NCBI GenBank assembly: GCA_963822145.1
Contig: CAWGGG010000004.1
Coordinates: 1,240,001 to 1,304,000 of the forward strand
DNA from: UBA5072 sp963822145
Lineage (GTDB): Bacteria > Bacteroidota > Bacteroidia > Bacteroidales > UBA10428
Direction: 5' to 3'
DNA length: 64,000 nt
Position numbers and translations under genes: made by a program. Below the pieces are notes generated by a model, which was given only the letters and a program-made list of their open reading frames with translations, searched no databases and was not told where the DNA came from. Positions 34,774 through 46,700 of the stretch are shown here, piece by piece; the stretch's first letter is position 1; each line of letters opens with the position of its first letter.

Positions 34774-37700
34774 TTATCGGATTATAGTGATAGTACCCGC
34801 AACTGGCTCGACACCGTCAATTTTAAGATCAATAATATAATAGTAGGTATCCATAGGCAAATCTTTGCCATTCGTTCCGGTGCCATTCCAGTTATTGCGG
34901 TAGCCGCCATCAGATCTGAAAACCAATCTTCCCCAACGATCAAATACTTGAATATCAGCATCAGGGAAAAGATGTATATTGTTGATTTCCCAGTAGTCAT
35001 GAACATTGTCTTCATTGGGTGTGAAAGCATTGGTAATAATGCCCAGCAACGTTTCCGGTGTACATTCCCCGATCAAAATCTCATCGTAAGCCTGGCAGCC
35101 ATTTTCATCCGTAACAGTAACACTAACCAGGCCAGCTCCTTCATGCACTGTAATGGGATTGATGATTTCATTGGTCGACCAATCATAAACTGCAAAATCA
35201 CCTGCATCGAGTATCAAAGCATTATCACCGCAAAGAATTGTATCATTGCCCAGGTTCACGACAGGATTGCTATACTGGGATACCATCACCGTGTCAGTTC
35301 CTGAACAGGAATATGCATCCCAAACCTTCACGGAAACCTCTCCGGCAGTTGTTGCTGTATAAATAGGCCCTTCGGAATTATCTTGCCATAGATAATTTGT
35401 GAATTGATCCGTCAAATCGAATGTATAACTATCATTCCCGCAAAGAGCAACCTCACCACCCAGATCAGGATCCGGCTGAGATATCATGACCAGCGTATCG
35501 CGAATGGCACTGACACAGCCGTCTGCACTTGTTTTCTCCAGTTGAAGTGTATAATCGCCCGCCGGAAAATCCCAGTCGATTTCGAAATTCACTGTATCCA
35601 GTATCATGGAATCCAGCTCCGGTATCCTCCAGTTATAGGAAGACAAATGATCAGGATTCCTGACATAATAATAGGCATTGGATTGTCCGTAGCATTCAAC
35701 ATCCACATATCCCTCCGGGAATGAACCCGTATGGGCTGAAGCAATCATCTCAGCCACAGGGATTTCAAAAGCATGCGAATGGGCACTGCTATCCCAGGTT
35801 CCAACACATCCGGAAAGGGTATTCATAGCCCTGGCCCAAACCTGTAATGAGGAACCTTCTGCAATGCTGGCCTCGTATTCGAAAGGCGGTGAGCTTACAG
35901 TTTCAATCACAGTAATACCTCCATCCAGTGAAAACTCAACCTGATCGCCATGGGTGACCATTGCGGAGAAAACAACATCACCTGCACCACAACGGTCGGC
36001 ACTTTCAACAGAAACCGTCGGAATTGAATTAACGGTGATATAATCCACCTTGAGCAGGGTATCACTGATACCGTTCTCAACAATGAGTTGTACCGATTTC
36101 GATCCTGCAGTCAGGTATTGCACTGTATGAGGTCCCATTCCGGTTGCTGAGGCTGGAACGGCATCTGCGCCAAAACTCCATTGGTAGGTTCCTGTTGCCA
36201 TTCCTTGAGACGCATCAGTGAAAAGAACAGATTCTCCGAGACAAATCACGGTGTCGTTGGCAATGAAACCAGCTGATATATTGCAGCCCAGTATGGTGAT
36301 TGCCAGAGAAACAGGATCGCCCTGACAACCAGAGGCATCTGTTTCGATAACAGTAACATTACCACTCTGCATTCCGAAATCAATCAGGATCTGATTATTC
36401 CCAGGACCGGTCTCCCCCGAAGCAATAGTAGCATCCGTAGGTACGCTCCAACTATAGCTTGATCCAGCGGTAACTGCAACGCTATAGGCAACACCAGTGG
36501 CCATACAGCTTGGTGCCACCGCTCCAGTAATGGAGGAGGTTAGCGGGAAGGAGGTTACTGAAGTATGAGTAGCAGCAACGGGACCATTACAGCCGAATGC
36601 AGTTGCGGTGATGGTAGATGTTCCGTACCAGTCTGCATCATAAGTGACCTCTCCTGAGGCTGAATTAATGGTATTGCCTGCTGCTGTTGAACCTGCATCC
36701 AATGTATAGGTTATACCTGTACTGTTGCTTGCCGTAGCAGTATAAACCACGGTTCCAGCGGAATGGCATCGTGTTGATGTAATTCCCGCATCAAATACAG
36801 GCACGCCAACCGATTGAATAACTGTTATCGGATAGCTGGCACTTACTGTGCCGTTGCCACAGGCATTCACTCCCTGTACCGTGAGCGTGCCCGAGGTCGC
36901 GTTCGCTGCAAAGCTGATCGTTACCGCATTCGTCGTGCCGCCCGTGATCGTGGCCCCTGTGCCGCTGTAACTCCATGTATAGGATGTGGCATTCGTTATC
37001 GCCCCCACACTGTATGATACGTTATTCTGTCCCTGGCATACGGGTGATGTTCCCGTGATCGCCCCGGCTGCTGCCGGCAACGGGTTCACCGTTATCGCGT
37101 ATCCTGCACTTACCGTTCCGTTGCCACAGGCATTCACTCCCTGTACCGTGAGCGTGCCCGAGGTCGCGTTCGCTGCAAAGCTGATCGTTACCGCATTCGT
37201 CGTGCCGCCCGTGATCGTGGCCCCTGTGCCGCTGTAACTCCATGTATAGGATGTGGCATTCGTTATCGCCCCCACACTGTATGATACGTTATTCTGTCCC
37301 TGGCATACGGGTGATGTCCCCGTGATCGCCCCGGCTGCGCCCGGTAACGGGTTAACTGTTATGGGATATCCTGTGCTTACCGTTCCGCTGCCGCAGGCAT
37401 TCACTCCCTGTACCGTGAGCGTGCCCGAGGTCGCGTTCGCTGCAAAGCTGATCGTTACCGCATTCGTCGTGCCGCCCGTGATCGTGGCCCCTGTGCCGCT
37501 GTAACTCCATGTATAGGATGTGGCATTCGTTATCGCCCCCACACTGTATGATACGTTATTCTGTCCCTGGCATACGGGTGATGTCCCCGTGATCGCCCCG
37601 GCTGCGCCCGGTAACGGGTTAACTGTTATGGGATATCCTGTGCTTACCGTTCCGCTGCCACAGGCATTCACTCCCTGTACCGTGAGCGTACCCGAGGTCG

Positions 37701-40700
37701 CGTTCGCTGCAAAGCTGATCGTTACCGCATTCGTCGTGCCGCCCGTGATCGTGGCCCCTGTGCCGCTGTAACTCCATGTATAGGATGTGGCATTCGTTAT
37801 CGCCCCCACACTGTATGATACGTTATTCTGTCCCTGGCATACGGGTGATGTCCCCGTGATCGCCCCGGCTGCGCCCGGTAACGGGTTAACTGTTATGGGA
37901 TATCCTGTGCTTACCGTTCCGCTGCCGCAGGCATTCACTCCCTGTACCGTGAGCGTGCCCGAGGTCGCGTTCGCTGCAAAGCTGATCGTTACCGCATTCG
38001 TCGTGCCGCCCGTGATCGTGGCCCCTGTGCCGCTGTAACTCCATGTATAGGATGTGGCATTCGTTATCGCCCCCACACTGTATGATACGTTATTCTGTCC
38101 CTGGCATACGGGTGATGTTCCCGTGATCGCCCCGGCTGCGCCCGGTAACGGGTTAACTGTTATGGGATATCCTGTGCTTACCGTTCCGCTGCCGCAGGCA
38201 TTCACTCCCTGTACCGTGAGCGTGCCCGAGGTCGCGTTCGCTGCAAAGCTGATCGTTACCGCATTCGTCGTGCCGCCCGTGATCGTGGCCCCTGTGCCGC
38301 TGTAACTCCATGTATAGGATGTGGCATTCGTTATCGCCCCCACACTGTATGATACGTTATTCTGTCCCTGGCATACGGGTGATGTCCCCGTGATCGCCCC
38401 GGCTGCTGCCGGCAACGGGTTAACTGTTATGGGATATCCTGTGCTCACCGTTCCGCTACCGCAGGCATTCACTCCCTGTACCGTGAGCGTGCCCGAGGTC
38501 GCGTTCGCTGCAAAGCTGATCGTTACCGCATTCGTCGTGCCGCCCGTGATCGTGGCCCCTGTGCCGCTGTAACTCCATGTATAGGATGTGGCATTCGTTA
38601 TCGCCCCCACACTGTATGATACGTTATTCTGTCCCTGGCATACGGGTGATGTCCCCGTGATCGCCCCGGCTGCGCCCGGTAACGGGTTCACCGTTATCGC
38701 GTATCCTGCACTTACCGTTCCGTTGCCACAGGCATTCACTCCCTGTACCGTGAGCGTGCCCGAGGTCGCGTTCGCTGCAAAGCTGATCGTTACCGCATTC
38801 GTCGTGCCGCCCGTGATCGTGGCCCCTGTGCCGCTGTAACTCCATGTATAGGATGTGGCATTCGTTATCGCCCCCACACTGTATGATACGTTATTCTGTC
38901 CCTGGCATACGGGTGATGTTCCCGTGATCGCCCCGGCTGCGCCCGGTAACGGGTTAACTGTTATGGGATATCCTGTGCTTACCGTTCCGCTGCCACAGGC
39001 ATTCACTCCCTGTACCGTGAGCGTACCCGAGGTCGCGTTCGCTGCAAAGCTGATCGTTACCGCATTCGTCGTGCCGCCCGTGATCGTGGCCCCTGTGCCG
39101 CTGTAACTCCATGTATAGGATGTGGCATTCGTTATCGCCCCCACACTGTATGATACGTTATTCTGTCCCTGGCATACGGGTGATGTCCCCGTGATCGCCC
39201 CGGCTGCGCCCGGTAACGGGTTAACTGTTATGGGATATCCTGTGCTTACCGTTCCGCTGCCGCAGGCATTCACTCCCTGTACCGTGAGCGTGCCCGAGGT
39301 CGCGTTCGCTGCAAAGCTGATCGTTACCGCATTCGTCGTGCCGCCCGTGATCGTGGCCCCTGTGCCGCTGTAACTCCATGTATAGGATGTGGCATTCGTT
39401 ATCGCCCCCACACTGTATGATACGTTATTCTGTCCCTGGCATACGGGTGATGTTCCCGTGATCGCCCCGGCTGCGCCCGGTAACGGGTTAACTGTTATGG
39501 GATATCCTGTGCTTACCGTTCCGCTGCCGCAGGCATTCACTCCCTGTACCGTGAGCGTGCCCGAGGTCGCGTTCGCTGCAAAGCTGATCGTTACCGCATT
39601 CGTCGTGCCGCCCGTGATCGTGGCTCCTGTGCCGCTGTAACTCCATGTATAGGATGTGGCATTCGTTATCGCCCCCACACTGTATGATACGTTATTCTGT
39701 CCCTGGCATACGGGTGATGTCCCCGTGATCGCCCCGGCTGCTGCCGGCAACGGGTTAACTGTTATGGGATATCCTGTGCTCACCGTTCCGCCACCGCAGG
39801 CATTCACTCCCTGTACCGTGAGCGTGCCCGAGGTCGCGTTCGCTGCAAAGCTGATCGTTACCGCATTCGTCGTGCCGCCCGTGATCGTGGCCCCTGTGCC
39901 GCTGTAACTCCATGTATAGGATGTGGCATTCGTTATCGCCCCCACACTGTATGATACGTTATTCTGTCCCTGGCATACGGGTGATGTCCCCGTGATCGCC
40001 CCGGCTGCGCCCGGTAACGGGTTAATAGCAACAGTCGGGGTAGTGGTTAATTGTTCACTGCATCCATTATTGTAAGACAAAACGTTAAATGTTGTATTGC
40101 CAGTCAAAACACCGGATGGAAGATTTATGCCGCCTCCTGTTCCGGCAACGGAGGATCCTATGTTTATGACTCCCTCACGTAACTGGTAACTGAATCCGGA
40201 TTGTGAGCCGGCAACATTGATTATGGCAATACTGCCATCACATACTGATGCGGGAGCGGTAACTATAAGGCTGGTTAATGGTTGCGGGTCTACTACCACA
40301 TTAACAGTATTTGTGGCAAAAGTACCAGGTGAACCACTTCCCACAACATGTTCATCAACCATTACCGATCCTGCACCTGCAGAATTCCAGGTTACTGAAA
40401 TTGAATTCTGAGTTGTAGAATAGGTAGCGCTGCATCCGGTACAATTACCGTTTGTAACTGTCCACCTGTATTCATGGTTTGCCACCAGTGTGGTTGAATA
40501 TCCCAAGGTGGTGCCAATACAAATATTGGAATTGGTAGGTGTAATGGAGGGCGCCGGGGTGTTTACCACTGTAATTGCCTGTATATCTGAGGATGAACAA
40601 CCAGCGTTGGTTTCAATTACCTGCAGTTGGTAAACGCCAGGCGTACCTGTTATTGCAATTGTTTTAGATTCCGAACTTCCTCCGGGAATAGATCCGCCGC

Positions 40701-43700
40701 TTGCACCCACCCATTGCCATACATAAGTGCTTCCGCCGTGCAAAGCAGTTGAAAAAGCACGCGATTCGTTCACTCCGACTGTAAAGGTTGCACCGGTGAT
40801 GTCGGGTATGTATGAATTAAGAATTGTGACCGGGAATGTTGTTCCATCAACTATTCCGGAGGATGACGCATCGGAAACCGCTGTCAGCTGAACATTGTAA
40901 GTTCCAGGTCCTCCAAAATCAGCACCTGTTAGCTGAATATTATAAGTGCCCGAACTGATCCCGGATTGAACAAAACTGTTCGGACCAGCATTATAGGAGA
41001 GGGTCCAGTTCGGAGAACCGGTCAATACAACGGTTACTGTTATAACATCCCCATTGTTGCAGACGGATGCCGGATTTACATTTGTTATTCTTGCGGTAAC
41101 ACCGGTGACACCCAAGGTAAAAATGTAATTATCAGTAGCAACGGGTACACTGGTGGCAACAGTTCCGGAAGAAAGGGTACCGGCTGCCACATTACCCTTT
41201 TCTTCCCATCTGTTTGAAGGAGTAACCCATTCAGCTACCCGGGTAGAATTAACAGCGCCTATATTGCTGAAGTTATCCCAACGAAGGCGCACATTTGCAG
41301 TGTTCGCACCTGGACGCGTAACGATCCAGTATTCATTGTTGCTTACCCATGTAAGAGGGGATAATAGATTCGATCTGCTATAACTTCCATTGGGGTCATT
41401 GTTTATATATTGTACCCGCCAATCATTAGTAGCACTAACTTCTGATATTAAAACATTCCCGTAACGTGTCGGTTTACCGGCAGAAGCATTAAAATTACCC
41501 ACCGGGAAATTAAAGGACTGACCCAGGAGTATTCTCTTGTTTAAAGGCCCATCAACAAATGAAGCGTCACTTCCACCTATCACTGCAAAGGGTGAGGTAT
41601 TGGTAATGGTCAGCAGATTGGTACTGGTAGTATTTATTCTTCCGTTGGTGAGGTAAAGCCGGTTGGATATTTCAGCAGTGCCGGACAATGCTACTCCGGA
41701 AGGATTATTAATCCTGAAATTATAAAAATGTTCAGGATTTGGTGTCGTAATTGTCTGTAATGCCGATCCCTCAAAGGATACAACTCCCTTACCCGGTAAA
41801 AATCCGTTAGCATAACTATCTGTCCAGTTACCCCAGATGATAATATCCTTATTATAAAGCGTATTGTTCACCTGGCTTCCGGTTATCAATAGATTACCCT
41901 TTATCAGAAGATTAACGCAGGATAAACTTTTGGCTATTGATCCCGTGAATTCAAGATTCTGGTATGTTTTAAAGGTTGGTGACACGCTGCTTGACAACAT
42001 TGGGCCATTCGATCCATTGTATTCTACAGTACTTCCTGTGGTGTTCAAAAAACCGGTATAGTCACCACCGGGAAATACAAACTGGCTTGACAGGGTGTTA
42101 ACGATAATAAAACGACCGTTACCGCTGACATGGCCAAAGTTATGACCAATTGTACTGTTAATATTTAAGATGCCATTATCCAGTATTGAATAGGCAGATC
42201 TGTCATCATTGGTAATATTGATTTTGTGTCCGGCCTTAATAATGATCGGGTTACCATCGGGAGGTGATGTTGACACTGTTCCATTGTGTCCGCCAGTGGC
42301 CCAACTGGTTGCCATATTCCAATCAGCACCTGTTGTTGTGATGTTCAATGCATTGTCATAGCTATAATAAACAGGTTTGGATGCAAAATTTATTGCTTCA
42401 CCGCATGTGTATTCACCATCAATATAGGCTGTTCCGGTAAGATCAATGCTGTGATTCCCGATGTTGATAACCCCGTGACCGAGGTTTGTCCATACATTTG
42501 AATAGTATCTTGCACCGACAAATGTGGCATTTGTTTCAAGGGTCCCCTGTATATCACCGGACAGGTATTTATAGGAATGGGATACGGATGTGAGGCCACC
42601 GAAATCAGTGTTTGTAACATTCCAGTAATACTGCAGTTCATTGAGCGGGGCATCGGTCAAGGACGGAATTCTATTGTTAATCGGTTTAATGGTAATGGAA
42701 CCGGGTGCTCCGGTATAGCTTAACGTATAGGTCGCCGGGGTATATTTGTTTGCTACACCAATTGGGAAGGTAAATGTTGCAGGTGATGAAGGAGGAAATA
42801 CTTTAGTAACACCTTTGTCACTCAGCACACCGTTGGTAATAATCCAGTTATTATTCGCGGGGTTACCAGGTACAGGGGCGGCACTGATTGAAGAAGCTGC
42901 ACTTAAGGTTATTCGGTATTCATCAGCATACAGGTAACCGGAAGTTAGGGTTATTACTCCATTCAATGTGATATCATTGGCAAGCGTCACGCCATTGGCA
43001 GCCCCATTGCTGAAATTAACATTACCAAACTGACCATTGCCATTACCCGAAATGATCTGATTTTTTGTTCCCTGTATAACCAGACTGCCTAAACCTGTGG
43101 CCGAGGCGTGAATTCCACTGTTAATGATATTGCCCTGAGCGATAATATTAAAATTATTGGCATTAATCAATGATCCGCCGTTAATGGTAAGGGAATCGCT
43201 AATAACAGGATTCACAGCTCCTGAAAATGTAATTCCGGTTCCGGTAGTCTTGTTAATCAATAGTTTGTTGAAAGTGGTGGCAACACCAAACGTTGCACTC
43301 TGCGTGTTGCTGCCGTTAAAAATGGTGGTATTGGTTCCGGCGGTATATGTTCCGTTGTTGGTGTAATTTCCTTCAACACTAACATTTCTGTTGTTGCAAT
43401 TGAGAACACTATTTGTGGCGATATTCAGATTTCCGGAAAGCACCAGCGCATTTACCATAATTCTGGCTGTAGCAACATTGGTGGCATTTCCGGTAACGGA
43501 TAAGTTATGCAAATTACAGGAGGCATCAATATTGTAGGTTTGATTGCTGGTCAGTGTACCTTGCGACAGGTTCATGGTTCCTCCTGTAACATTGCTGATT
43601 TCAGGCCTGATGTAAACATCGCCGAAATCGACGCCCCCTCCCCGGATAATGTTAAGATTGCCTCCGCTGAAAGCAAAAGAGCTGCTGTTGTTGCAGATTT

Positions 43701-46700
43701 CAAATTTTGCACGGGTATTATCATAATTCTTACCGTAAATAGTGACGGTTCCGTTTGACTGGGTATACTGCAACGCTCCCTGTGTAATTAATGAATTGCG
43801 TTTTATCTGACCATTGACATTCAGATTACCACCGCTCACCATAATTGTAGGATTTCCTTCCGAGGAATACTCAATACAATTTCTACGGTTGTTAACCATG
43901 TTCCCGACATTTAAGGTACCCGACAAAACCTCAAGTTTCCCGATCAGGAAAAGAGAACTGTCATTGACATTGTTGTCCACCACGGTTATATTGGCCAGAC
44001 TGTCCACACTCAGGCATCCGGTTTCAGGAATTGTAAAACTTCGAGTGGCTGAAAGGCTCAAGGTTCCTTGTTTGATACGTATGGTTCCGTTCCTTAAGGT
44101 TAGTGCCGGATCAAAGGCGGCTGAAGTAGATATTGCAGCCCTGACATTCAGAACAGGTGTTTGCGAGGTGCCCTTATTGACTTCCAGTGAATAAAATGAT
44201 TTTGCGGCACCCCGTATACTTGCATCTGTAATACCCTTAAAATAGCTGAATATCCTTCCTGGTGCGTTATTCAGGTTGAATGTTCCTGAACCGGTAAGGC
44301 TGCCGTATAATTCTAACACATGGTTAACGGCCGTGCCGAGGTTGTATACTCTGAAAGTACCGTTAACATTAAGATCTCTATAGACTTTTATAGTTTGTGC
44401 ATTGTTGTTCCGTACTTCGAAAATCCCCGATGTAACTATCAGATCATGATTTACTGTGATGGTATGAACTGCCAGGGTATTGGTATTCACCTGGCCCGTT
44501 CCTGTGCCGATTATGTTCAGATCATTATAGATATTCAGGTTGCTGTTGGGCAATGTCACTATTGCTGTGTTCTGGGGACTGATTGTAAGGTTAAAGTAAT
44601 GATCCAGTGTTAACCCGGTTATATCAGAAACAGTGGGAATTAAAATACTACCTGCACCAATGGTATAGTAATCAACAGTACCACCGGTTTCGCCAATAAA
44701 ATCACCAAAATCTCCCCGAGGGAAATAATTATTTGCCGCTATCCGTAACGTTCCGCTTCCTGATACGCCTTTGTCCGGCAAAGCTTCAAAATTATGCCCT
44801 ATGGTAGCCTGAAGGTCGAGCACAGAACCAGAGTAGATGGTTAGACTTCCGGCATTTTTGCCATTCTGGTTGATAGTTACAGTATGACTATGCGTCGCAT
44901 CACCAATTATTACCAGGGTGTTGCCATCCGGTACACTGGCGCCGCCCGGTCCTCCAACAGCCGTTGATGACCAGGTAGCCGTATTGTTCCAATCACCATT
45001 TAGACCCGTACTGTAGCGAACCTGAACAGGTCCGAATGCTGCCGGTTCTCCGGCCGTATATTCTCCCTCAGCTGTATATGCAGTATCATAGGTCACAACA
45101 TTGTTACCGTCATTTACCAATACCACATTATTTATTGATATCCAGTTACCTGCCCCATTATTTCTGTAGGCTGCCGGAATATAATTGCTCTCCGTTCCAC
45201 TGACGAAGAAGTTGGACAATGCTCCATCATAGGTATAATTGTGTATCACTGAATTTGCCGGTACGCCTGAAAACCCTGATTCCGAAGTTTTCCAGTAGCA
45301 GGCAAGTGAATTGGCAGACTGTGAAAGAGGATGTCTTGTATTCACTGGTCGTGTGGTTACCGTACCATATGCAGATGGAGCTGCAGCATATCGAACCGAT
45401 GCAGGCATATAGTAATAAGTAGAATTGCCCGAATTATAAAATCCGAAGGGAAACAAAAAAGCATTCGTATTGGTGTAGGTCTTGCTCAATCCGCCGTCAG
45501 ACAATAAACCACTGGTCTGAATCATGCGGGTATTGTTGAAATTCTTCGATGTTCCGGTTAAATTATCAAATATATCGCCGGTAGCGGTGAGGATCAGGTT
45601 GTTTGATCCAATATTCAATATGGCTGCGGTGTTGGCCAAGCGTAAATCACCTGTTATTATCGTATTTGCCTGCAGGTTAACAGAACCAGATGTCTTATTA
45701 AGTGTCAGGTTGTTGAACATACCTGATCCGTCACCGGTGATTACTTGCACTGCTGCTCCCGTAAGCTGAATGCTTCCTGCGCCGCTCACCGGTTTAAAGT
45801 GCGTGCCTGAGTTTGAAATATTTCCCTGCACCTGAAGAATGCGGCCATTATCATTTAAAGTACATCCGTCATCAATCTGAAGATTTGCTTTAACAATAAC
45901 CGGAACAGCAGGAGTGGTATTATTTAGGGTCAGGTCCGATGCATTAGAAAGCGTAAGGTTATTGAGATTTCCACTGATTGTTCCCAGTATATCAAATGTC
46001 TGAGGCCCACTTCCATTGAAGATTGTAGTATTCGTGCCAGGTGTATAGGTTGTTCCTGAAGGAATGTAAAAATCTCCCCCAATAAGTAAATCGACATTTT
46101 GTGTATTATTGAATACTGCTGAATTTTCCAAGGATAAATCATGAAGAATGATCAGCGGGAGAGCAACAGTAAGTCCGGTAAATCCAGCAATCGGCCGTAC
46201 CTGGAAAGTGTTTGCAGTTCCGTATATCTGAAGATTCGGCAGGGGAACTCTTGAATTGAAATAAGCATTGCGAGGTGTTGAATTGATCCGAATGGTACCT
46301 CCTGTGACATTAATATTACGGGGAAGACTGCCAAGTACCATGCTGAAATTCTGGGCTATACCTCCGGCATTGTTTGGTTGCTTAATATCGATGATACCTC
46401 CTGACATAACAAAAACATTTTCAGGAAAAGGGATTGAGAAGGAAGCATGATTATCAGCAGCTCCAGTATCATCATATCCCGTAAGCGTGAGGCTGCCGCC
46501 ATACATTTTAAATGATCCCCTGTGGGTTGCCCCACCCAGAACAGAAGTTCTTAATGATTGTGTGGTAATGGTTCCGCTTTCGATCTCATAGTTTCCTGAT
46601 TCCCTGAGGATCATACCGATCTGGCCTGCAAAACTTGCCAGGCAGTCTGACGAAAACCTGATTTTGCCATAAGCATAAATACCACTGAACTGGGCTACAG

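Noticed and set aside
36986..39907. Eleven repeated 83-residue plus-strand ORFs (start MAFVIAPTLYDTLFC)
   Set aside because: They lie antisense to the 267-bp repeats of the giant protein gene; each is the same shadow frame copied by the array.
36815..40019. Long repeat array as a possible CRISPR array
   Set aside because: Units are 267 bp, have no spacers, keep an open reading frame and encode PKD-like domains; no cas genes are present.
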